Assembly (NCBI GenBank): GCA_002327785.1
Contig: DCUI01000197.1
Coordinates: forward strand, 20,712-34,055
Reading direction: 5' to 3'
Source of the DNA: Phycisphaerales bacterium UBA2218
GTDB taxonomy: Bacteria; Planctomycetota; Phycisphaerae; Sedimentisphaerales; Anaerobacaceae
DNA length: 13,344 bases
Of the stretch, positions 1-6,144 are shown one piece after another. The notes beneath the pieces are model-generated. The model was not told the DNA's origin. It worked only from the letters and a program-made list of their open reading frames with translations, and did no database searches. The position numbers were made by a program, and so were the translations under genes. Numbering within the stretch: position 1 is the stretch's first letter; every line of letters begins with the position of its first letter.

Positions 1-589
1 CCTCGGCGTAGGCGTCGGCGCCGATGGCATCGGCCCAGCGCTGGGTGGCCGGGGCGCCGCCGACCACGACCTTGTACCTCTGGCGATCGCCCGACTCGAT
101 AAGCGTCTTGATGAGCTTCTTCTGCTCCTCCATGGTGGTGGTCAGCAGGGCGCTCATGCCGATGAGATTGACGTTCTTGGCCCTGGCCTCGGCGGCGAAC
201 TTGTCCGGCGAGACGTCCACGCCCAGGTCGATCACCTCGAACCCGGCGCCCTTGAGCATCATGGCGACGAGATTCTTGCCGATGTCGTGCAGGTCGCCCT
301 GGACGGTGCCGATCAGCAGCTTGCCGATAGGCTTGACGCCGGCCTTGACCAACTCCGGCTCCAGGACCTCCATCGCCATCTTCATCGCCCGGGCCGCGAT
401 CAGGACCTCCGGGATGTAAATCTCGTTGTTCTTGAAGCGGGAGCCCACCACGTCCATGCCCGCGATCAGGCCCTGGTCGAGGACCATCTTCGGGGCCATC
501 TTCTCTTTGAGGGCCGCCTTCGTGACGTTTACCGCCGTCGCCTGGTCGCCCCGGATCACCGCATCAGCCAATGCCTTCAGGTCTGCCAT
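1..589 (-). CDS. Methyltransferase-cognate corrinoid (B12-binding) protein, 3' end off window
   Basis: Carries a corrinoid cofactor that accepts a methyl group from a substrate-specific methyltransferase and passes it on, as in the MtaC/MtbC/MttC family; cytoplasmic. The reverse strand gives 196 codons from ATG at 589, open at the window edge. Residues 1-85 form the helical cap (motif MVLDQGLIAGMD near 35-46). From about 88 a Rossmann-type B12 domain begins, with D99-L-H101-D-I-G104, the DxHxxG motif whose His is the lower cobalt ligand. S146-A-L148 and G177-G178 match the other nucleotide-loop contacts. A GAGGTG ribosome site (597-602) lies 7 nt before the start. The family is normally about 210 residues, so only the last few are probably missing. 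It diverges from a PadR operon; the partner methyltransferase is not visible. Family assignment is firm; the methyl donor is unknown. Confidence 0.93.
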   Translation of the reverse strand, partial: MADLKALADAVIRGDQATAVNVTKAALKEKMAPKMVLDQGLIAGMDVVGSRFKNNEIYIPEVLIAARAMKMAMEVLEPELVKAGVKPIGKLLIGTVQGDLHDIGKNLVAMMLKGAGFEVIDLGVDVSPDKFAAEARAKNVNLIGMSALLTTTMEEQKKLIKTLIESGDRQRYKVVVGGAPATQRWADAIGADAYAE

Positions 590-738
590 TGCAACTCACC
601 TCAAATCAGTATCCGTTTATTTTCTCCCGATTTCGTCAAAGTAATAATTAAAACGCGCCTCGTCCGCCGCGACAAGGAAAAAAGTGGGCAATCGATTGAG
701 GGTCGAATATTCCGCTCGCATTCCCTGTGCCGGTGTGT

Positions 739-757
739 TATGTGATGCACTCACATA
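739..757. promoter_or_regulatory. Candidate PadR operator (perfect 7-bp inverted repeat)
   Basis: TATGTGA at 739-745 and TCACATA at 751-757 are perfect inverted copies separated by 5 nt, ending two bases before the AGGAG ribosome site of padR. The core ATGT...ACAT resembles the known PadR operator consensus, though the spacer is 9 rather than the usual 8. The position, covering the likely promoter/leader, suggests autorepression of the padR-radical SAM-GTPase operon. Function is inferred. Confidence 0.55.
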
Positions 758-771
758 TAGGAGTGATTCCC

Positions 772-1149
772 ATGCAGGATCTGAAAGGCTGTGCGTGTAC
801 GGGCAAGTCGTTGCCGAGACTGTTGCGGCCGGCCATATTGTCCGTCCTGGTGAAAGGCGACTCACACGGGTACGCCATGATCGAGGAACTGAAACGGCTT
901 GCCGTCGTGGGCGACCACCCGCCGGATCATACCGGCGTCTATCGGGCCCTCCAGGTCATGGAGAAAGAGGGGCTCGTCGCATCGGGCTGGGAGTGCCCCA
1001 CGAGCGGCCCCGCGAGACACAACTACCGCCTGACGCCACGAGGCAAAGCGTGCCTGGAGCGATGGAAACAGACGCTCGACGAATACCGACGCACCATCGA
1101 CATGCTTCTCAAGTCGCTGCAGCACAATGGGGAGCGATCTGCATCATGA
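772..1149 (+). CDS. PadR-family transcriptional repressor
   Basis: A 125-residue winged-helix regulator that probably controls its own operon and possibly the divergent corrinoid gene. The signature is clear: P20-AILSVL then G-D-S-H-G-Y-A (29-35), the typical opening helix, followed by T-G-V-Y-R-A-L and MEKEGLV (54-68) for recognition helix and wing, and a C-terminal dimerisation helix (90-120). Length is normal for the short PadR subfamily. An earlier in-frame start at 727 exists, but ATG 772 is preceded by AGGAG (759-763) at 8 nt spacing, and the 727 start would place the operator repeat inside the gene. The N-terminus has a Cys-x-Cys pair (C7, C9), which could bind a metal or sense redox; that is speculation. 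The stop overlaps the next start as ATGA. Confidence 0.9.
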   Translation: MQDLKGCACTGKSLPRLLRPAILSVLVKGDSHGYAMIEELKRLAVVGDHPPDHTGVYRALQVMEKEGLVASGWECPTSGPARHNYRLTPRGKACLERWKQTLDEYRRTIDMLLKSLQHNGERSAS

Positions 1150-1340
1150 GGGAATCTGCGACCCTGCTCCGCAAGTGCCTGGGCGAGGCAGTCGGTACAT
1201 TCGTCCTCGTCTTCACCGTTTACATTCTGTCGCCCATCCTCGGGGTGCCCGCCGGTGTGGCTGCCTATCACTGTGCCATTCGGCCGGGCAGGGTCCGCAG
1301 GATCGAGGAACGGCTGAGCAAGGTTCTGGCTGAAGCATAA
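1146..1340 (+). CDS. Small membrane protein, 64 aa, resembling an aquaporin N-terminus
   Basis: The reading frame starts at an ATGA overlap with padR, which implies translational coupling, and ends 13 bp before the radical SAM gene, so it is a genuine operon position. The product has one or two hydrophobic stretches (about residues 12-45), then a basic amphipathic tail (RPGRVRRIEERLSKVLAEA). The segment GEAVGTFVLVF (13-23) is close to the opening helix of MIP/aquaporin channels (AE-x-x-GTF-x-LVF), but the protein stops far short of the roughly 230 residues of that family and lacks the NPA boxes. It is either a remnant of a MIP gene, a single-pass peptide that resembles one by chance, or a small operon-specific membrane peptide. 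I do not recognise it as a named family. Confidence 0.55.
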   Translation: MRESATLLRKCLGEAVGTFVLVFTVYILSPILGVPAGVAAYHCAIRPGRVRRIEERLSKVLAEA

Positions 1341-1353
1341 GTGGAGGAATTGA

Positions 1354-2448
1354 ATGGTAGTCCCGCACGCAGATAGGACGTCGAACGGTCGATTACGCGG
1401 TATTCTGGGGGCGGCTCTGGCCGGGAAGACACCGGACAAGAAGGACTGTCGATACCTCCTCGGTTTCCCAGCCCGCTCCATGGAGGCGGGGGTCCTGCGC
1501 GCCACGGCCAACGCGATCACGCGTCGGAGATTTGACAATGCGGGCCTGATGCTGGGGCAGGTCGGGGTGCACATGGCGCCCTGCGACGGGGGGTGCGCGT
1601 TTTGCGCGTTCGCCAAGCCGCACACGACGATCCGGGAGTCAACGCTGTCGACGGAAGAGTCGATTCAGCGGGCGAATGCCTTCTCTCGCGGCGGCGTGAC
1701 CGGCATCTTTATCATGACCATGCACCGATTCGGCTTCGACTGGTTCCTTGACTACGTCTCGCAGATGCGAAAGCACATCCCGGCCCAGACGGAGCTTCTC
1801 GCCAACGTCGGCGACATGTCGGTCGAACAGATGAATTCGCTGAAGGCAGCGGGCATGACCGGGGCATACCACGTCGTTCGCCTGGGCGAGGGCCGGGACA
1901 CCCATCTATCTCCAAGCCAGCGTCTTGCGACGATTGAGCGGATTCGGGCTGCGGGACTGGATTGGTACAACTCCTGCGAGCCGATTGGTCCGGAGCACAC
2001 AAATGAGGAGATTGTCGAGCAAATCTTCGCCGGGGCGGAGCTTGGTTGCTGCCAGCACGCCGTGATGAGACGTTTTCCGGTCCCGGGCTCTCCGCTGTTT
2101 CATCATGGGCGTTTGCCGCTGGCCCGTTTGGCCCAGGTCGTCGCAGTCGTTGCCCTGGCTACCTTGGAGAGCGAAACGGTGCGGAGCATCGCCGTGCACG
2201 AGTCGAACGTGCTGGGATTGATGAGCGGGGCGAACGCCCTATACCCGGAGGCAGGCGAGCCGGAGGAATCGCCGGGCAACGCCGGAGGAGAGCCGGGGGA
2301 AAGCAAAGAGGGCTTCAGTTCGGCCCTGTGGCGACGCAGCCAGGAGATCACCACGGCGGATTGCAGAAACATGCTGGCCGAAGCGGGGTACGACAAGGTC
2401 GTGGCCGGGGCGGGAAAGGGCAGGGTGTTGGCGCATCCCAAGGATTGA
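1354..2448 (+). CDS. Radical SAM enzyme of the BioB/HydE/PylB-like type
   Basis: A 364-residue radical SAM protein: a [4Fe-4S] cluster cleaves S-adenosylmethionine to start radical chemistry. Cluster ligands are C77-x3-C81-x2-C84. The barrel continues with an E-x-L-A-N-V-G strand (about 148-155) and LGEGRDTH (178-185), the position where biotin-synthase-like enzymes bind SAM and substrate. GPEHTNEEIVEQI (213-225) and RFPVPGSPL (241-249) belong to the BATS-type C-terminal half, and a GANALYP element follows near 288-294. An acidic Gly/Pro/Glu-rich stretch (295-312) is inserted before the last helices. GGAGG lies 6 nt before ATG 1354. It is not obviously biotin synthase itself; relatives make biotin, pyrrolysine precursors or the [FeFe]-hydrogenase cofactor. 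The corrinoid and GTPase neighbours suggest cofactor or methyl-transfer work. The substrate is unknown. Confidence 0.85.
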   Translation: MVVPHADRTSNGRLRGILGAALAGKTPDKKDCRYLLGFPARSMEAGVLRATANAITRRRFDNAGLMLGQVGVHMAPCDGGCAFCAFAKPHTTIRESTLSTEESIQRANAFSRGGVTGIFIMTMHRFGFDWFLDYVSQMRKHIPAQTELLANVGDMSVEQMNSLKAAGMTGAYHVVRLGEGRDTHLSPSQRLATIERIRAAGLDWYNSCEPIGPEHTNEEIVEQIFAGAELGCCQHAVMRRFPVPGSPLFHHGRLPLARLAQVVAVVALATLESETVRSIAVHESNVLGLMSGANALYPEAGEPEESPGNAGGEPGESKEGFSSALWRRSQEITTADCRNMLAEAGYDKVVAGAGKGRVLAHPKD

Positions 2449-2464
2449 ATCAAGGAGAACTGTC

Positions 2465-3431
2465 GTGAACAAGACACGGATCATATTCGTTGGTGGATTC
2501 CTCGGCGCCGGCAAGACTACGCTGCTGTGGCGGGCGGCCGAACTGCTCGCCAGACGCGGCAAACGCGTCGGCTTGATCACGAATGACCAAGCCCCAACTT
2601 GGTGGACACCAAGCTGCTCGCCGAGAAAGGTCTGAACGTCCGCGAGGTCGCGGGCAGTTGCTTCTGCTGCAACTTCAAGGGCCTGATCGATGCGGCCGAG
2701 GGTCTGCGGTCCCTGGATGCCGATGTTCTGATCGGCGAGCCGGTGGGCAGTTGCACTGACCTTTCAGCGACGATCTTGCAGCCGCTCAAAGACAAGTTCC
2801 GAGGCCAGTTCGAGATCTCGCCGCTGTCGGTGCTGGCCGATCCCCAGCGGCTCGGCGAAGTCCTCAGCGACAGCCAGGACGCACTTCACACCAGCGCCGC
2901 GTACATCTTCCGCAAGCAGCTTGAAGAGGCCGATCTGGTGGTCGTCAACAAGATCGATACGGTGTCGCCCGAGGAGCAGGGGCGCCTGGAGCGGCTCATC
3001 GCCGAGCGGCTTCCGCAGGCGGTCGTGCGGTTCCTGTCCGCGAGGACGGGCGAGGGTCTGGAGGCGTGGCTCGACGAGGTGCTTGCGAACCAACAGGCGG
3101 GCTCGCGGATCGTCGATGTGAATTACGACACCTACGCCGAGGGCGAGGCGGTCCTGGGCTGGCTGAATGCAGATATCCAGTTGTCGTCTGGGGCCGAGAA
3201 GGTCGAGTGGGGTACGTTCTGCAGGGCCGAATCGACGGTTCGCCGTCGGGGGCAAACCTCATTCTCAACGCTCGTGTGGAGATGCCGCCGGAGGACTTGG
3301 AACTGATCGTACGCGACATCCTGGTGAAGACTGCCGGCCGGCGTGTGCGAATCGACATCCTGCACCTGCGGCGCCTGCGTCCCAGCCGCCCGCAGCCGAC
3401 GCACCGCTACCCGTTTGTAGTGACGCCGTAA
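2465..3431 (+). pseudogene. COG0523/CobW-type P-loop GTPase, broken by two frameshifts
   Basis: A G3E-family GTPase, the group that includes metal chaperones and CobW-like proteins. Frame 1 from GTG 2465 (AAGGAGA at 2452-2458, 6 nt upstream) gives Walker A GGFLGAGKTT (residues 10-19) and GLITND. The match then jumps frame near the CCCC at 2592-2595 to give LVDTKLL, the metal-binding C-x-C-C (2659-2670), GEPVGSCTDL and the guanine-specificity motif NKID (2947-2958). It jumps again near GGGG at 3209-3212 to give LQGRIDG, a C-terminal helix domain, and TAA at 3429-3431. Both jumps equal one missing base in a homopolymer; restoring them gives about 322 aa, the normal family length. All motifs are intact, so this is either very recent decay or sequencing error. 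It is 16 bp downstream of the radical SAM gene, in the same operon. Confidence 0.8.
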
Positions 3432-3785
3432 GGTGTTTCTGCGAAAGTGCCAAGTTTGAAGACTTGATGCTTGCCCCCTCTTGACACTTGAGATTTCACA
3501 CGCGAGGTTTCCTGGGGAACACCAGGAACGGGATCAGACCATAGCCCGATAATCCCGATCTGTTCTGTACTGCCGCGTTTTGGCTGAAATCGGTTGACAT
3601 ACCCGTAACGCCACCCTATCATGCGCAATTTACCGCCTGAGGTACAAGTGGTGGTTTTGGAACATTGGTCGCACGAAAGTCACAGACATATAGCGTAGGC
3701 AGGTGGGGCGGCGGAGGCTGCACGTCCTTTCCACGCGCACAATACCCCGACCGCTCAGGGGGCTTTCTGTTTAGGAAATTTGCTT
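3432..3785 (+). other. Intergenic region with promoter and structured leader of the etf unit
   Basis: A 354-bp stretch with no convincing gene. It holds a 7-bp perfect hairpin at 3509-3528 (TTCCTGG/CCAGGAA, loop of 6, no T tract), a looser CGGGAT/ATCCCG inverted pair (3529-3534 and 3552-3557), the promoter described separately, and about 156 nt of leader before the EtfBA start. The hairpins may mark the end of the upstream operon, but neither has the U-run of an intrinsic terminator. I recognise no known riboswitch in the leader. Confidence 0.5.
3594..3622 (+). promoter_or_regulatory. Sigma-70-type promoter for the etfBA unit
   Basis: TTGACA (3594-3599), the perfect -35 consensus, is followed by a 17-nt spacer and TATCAT (3617-3622), a 5-of-6 match to the -10 box. 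Transcription would start near 3629, leaving a leader of roughly 155 nt before ATG 3786. It is the only strong promoter seen upstream of the electron-transfer genes. Confidence 0.75.
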
Positions 3786-5882
3786 ATGAGTGACTACATT
3801 GTTCTGGTCAAGCAGGTTCCTGATGTCTCGCAAATCACGGACAATGCGTTCGACCCGGAGACGGGCACGCTCGTTCGTTCGCGTCTGGCCAATGTGATTA
3901 ATGAGCTGGACGCCCAGGCGCTGGCGTTCGCGAACCAGATGAAGAAGATCAGCGGCGACTCCAAGGCCCGGATCGTCGCGGTGACCATGGGGCCGCCGAT
4001 GGCCGTGGAAGTGCTTCGTTACAGTCTGGCCCGGTCAGCCGATCAGGTCGTGCTGCTGACCGACAGGGCGCTCGGCGGCGCCGACACAGTCGCCACGGCC
4101 AACCCATTGGCCTACGCCATCCGCCGGGTCGTCAAGGAAACCCTCCGGTGCGGCGACGACTATTACGTGGTCGCCGGCATGCAGTCGGTGGACGGCGACA
4201 CGGCCCAGGTGCCGGCGCAACTCGCCGAGGAGCTGGGATTGCCCTGCATTGCCTATGTGACGGCCGCCGAGTACAAGAACAACCGCTTCGAGTTCACCCG
4301 CATTATCAGCGGGGGCAGCCAGACGGTCGCAGCGAAGAAGCTGCCGGCCGTCCTTACTGTCGCCAAGTACGAGTATCCGCTGTTCGCTTCGTTCGGCGGG
4401 ATGCGTGCAGCGGCGAAGGCCCCCGTGCTCCAGTGGGGGGCGGAGGACATTAAAGCCCCGCTCATTGGGGCCAAGGGGTCCAAGACGGCGGTGATCCGCG
4501 TCTTCCCCCCGGGAAAGAGCACTCGCAAGTGCAAGCACGTGATCGACGCGAAGGAATTGGCCAAGATCATCGTCGAGAGCTACAAAAAGGGCAACGGCAA
4601 CGGGGCCGCCAGCGGGAAGAAAGAGGGCGGCAGGTACGTCCTGCCCAAACGGAGGGCGAACCTCTTCCAGCGGCCGTTCGAGGCCACGGCCAAGGAACAG
4701 GAGGACTTCGACCTGCTGACCCAGATCCTCCAGGACCTCGATATCCAAGACGCCAACAAGATCGACGAGACGGTGCAAGGGCGGATCATGGCGGCGGTTG
4801 GCGACAGGCTTCCCAAGAAGGCTGTCGAGGATATGCTGGCCGGGATGAAGGCGGTCGAGCCCGCGTTCCAGGGCGAGGTGTGGGTCGTCGCCGAGCACGT
4901 CGATAACGTGTTGCACCCGGCGACGTTCGAGCTGACCGGCAAGGCCCGCGAATTGGCCGACTCTCTGGAGACGAAAGTCGGCGTCTGCATCGCGGGCGAG
5001 AACGTCACACACATGGCCGAGGAGTTGATCGCCGCCGGCGCCGACAAGGTCTATGCCATCGAGCACGCGCTCCTGAGTGTTTTCGACCCGACGGCCTACC
5101 GCAAGGCGATTGCCGACGCGATCGACAAGCACGTGCCGCAGATTGTGTTGTACGCCGCGACGCCGCAGGGCCGCATGTTGGCCCCGATGATCTCGTATCG
5201 CACCGGTTGCGGCCTGACCGCCGATTGCACGGGCCTCGATATCCGTGACAGCTCGCGAAAGGGCGAGGTCGGCTTGCTCCTGCAGACCCGTCCGGCCCTC
5301 GGCGGCAACGTCATGGCGACGATCCGCACGAAGGGCTCCAAGAGCCAGATGGCGACGGCCCGCCCGGGCGTGATGAAACGCATCCCGGCGGATCCCTCCC
5401 GCAAGGGCAGGATCATCAAACACAAGGTCGAAATCACCGAGGACGACGTCAGCCTCGAAATCATCAGGACGGAATTGGGCACGGGTGCGGTGAATCTGCA
5501 CGCCGACGCCATCGTCTCCGGCGGCAAGGGCATGCAGAGCCGCGACGGCTACGAAACGCTGGTCGGCCATCTGACGAGCGCTCTGAGCCACAAACTCGAA
5601 ACCGAGGTGGAGCGAGGCGCCTCGCGTGCCGCCGTCGAGCAAGGCTTCATCGAGCGGATCCATCAGGTCGGCCAGACGGGCACTTCCGTCGGCCCCAAGC
5701 TCTACGTCGCGCTGGGCATCTCGGGCGCGATCCAGCACATGATCGGCGTCGCAAACAGCGAGACGATCGTGGCGATCAACAGCGACCCGAACGCCCCGAT
5801 CTTCAAGCAGTGCGACTACTACATGATCGGCGCCGTCGAGGATCTGGTCCCGGCGCTGGCGGACGCGCTGGGGCAGGTCTGA
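3786..5882 (+). CDS. Electron transfer flavoprotein, single-chain EtfB-EtfA fusion
   Basis: Both ETF subunits in one 698-residue chain; ETF takes electrons from flavin dehydrogenases and hands them to ETF:quinone oxidoreductase, encoded downstream. Residues 1-262 are EtfB: VLVKQVPD at the N-terminus, NELDAQAL, GGADTVATA and the nucleotide-binding loop D136-G-D138-T-A-Q-V. Residues 265-282 are a Gly/Asn/Lys-rich linker, and 283-360 a charged helical segment without cysteines that I do not recognise. Residues 363-698 are EtfA, with the FAD motif VGQTG (628-632) then LGISGAIQH and VAINSDPNAPIF. ATG 3786 is chosen because AGGA (3773-3776) lies 9 nt upstream; TTG 3780 would be too close. Most bacteria encode the subunits separately. 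The DGDTAQV form is typical of NAD-binding, bifurcating-type EtfB, so bifurcation is possible but not shown. Confidence 0.93.
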   Translation: MSDYIVLVKQVPDVSQITDNAFDPETGTLVRSRLANVINELDAQALAFANQMKKISGDSKARIVAVTMGPPMAVEVLRYSLARSADQVVLLTDRALGGADTVATANPLAYAIRRVVKETLRCGDDYYVVAGMQSVDGDTAQVPAQLAEELGLPCIAYVTAAEYKNNRFEFTRIISGGSQTVAAKKLPAVLTVAKYEYPLFASFGGMRAAAKAPVLQWGAEDIKAPLIGAKGSKTAVIRVFPPGKSTRKCKHVIDAKELAKIIVESYKKGNGNGAASGKKEGGRYVLPKRRANLFQRPFEATAKEQEDFDLLTQILQDLDIQDANKIDETVQGRIMAAVGDRLPKKAVEDMLAGMKAVEPAFQGEVWVVAEHVDNVLHPATFELTGKARELADSLETKVGVCIAGENVTHMAEELIAAGADKVYAIEHALLSVFDPTAYRKAIADAIDKHVPQIVLYAATPQGRMLAPMISYRTGCGLTADCTGLDIRDSSRKGEVGLLLQTRPALGGNVMATIRTKGSKSQMATARPGVMKRIPADPSRKGRIIKHKVEITEDDVSLEIIRTELGTGAVNLHADAIVSGGKGMQSRDGYETLVGHLTSALSHKLETEVERGASRAAVEQGFIERIHQVGQTGTSVGPKLYVALGISGAIQHMIGVANSETIVAINSDPNAPIFKQCDYYMIGAVEDLVPALADALGQV

Positions 5883-5917
5883 CGATCGAAAGGCTGCGGT
5901 TGTGATGCACGACAGAC

Positions 5918-6125
5918 TTATGAAATCCGAATGTCGAAATCTGACTTGTCGGACGAGTCCGAAACAAATGCAAATGTCGAGAATCCAAGATTCAAAACGG
6001 ACCATGTGGCCCAGCCGCCCTCGGCTGGGACCTTTGAAGATTCACCGCCGAGGGCGGCGGTGCCACACGTTTGGGTCCCGTGAATTTGTTTCGGATTTCG
6101 TGCTTAGGATTTCGAGTTTCGAATC
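5918..6125. repeat. Nested palindromic (MITE/REP-like) intergenic element
   Basis: The gap between etfBA and the oxidoreductase gene is mostly one nested inverted structure. TCCGAAACAAAT (5958-5969) recurs inverted at 6084-6095 as a perfect 12-bp match. Inside it, 6005-6025 pairs with 6047-6067 over 21 positions with two mismatches, including a perfect 12-bp core GCCGCCCTCGGC/GCCGAGGGCGGC (6014-6025 and 6047-6058). The flanks are AT-richer, with repeated GAAATC/GATTTC words unlike the coding DNA around them. No transposase is present. It is probably a non-autonomous mobile or REP element common elsewhere in this genome. Its hairpin could attenuate read-through into the downstream gene. Confidence 0.65.
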
Positions 6126-6144
6126 ACTTAGTGAGGAATAGAAC

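Noticed and set aside
684..1340. A 218-residue plus-strand frame covering padR
   Set aside because: Its first two-thirds are out of frame with PadR and have no family features. Only its end, starting at 1146, is a credible separate small gene.
3481..3509. TTGACA at 3481-3486 as a second promoter
   Set aside because: No acceptable -10 box lies 16-18 nt downstream; the TTGACA at 3594 has a much better partner.
3744..3770. Possible attenuator hairpin before etfBA
   Set aside because: Only about 4 bp of CCCC/GGGG stem can form, with a 9-nt loop; too weak to call a terminator.
4035..6005. Long open frame on the minus strand opposite etfBA
   Set aside because: It is a GC-rich shadow of the EtfBA gene: Arg/Asp/Gly/Leu-rich low-information protein, no recognisable domain, and no promoter or ribosome site. 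The sense frame has full ETF motifs.
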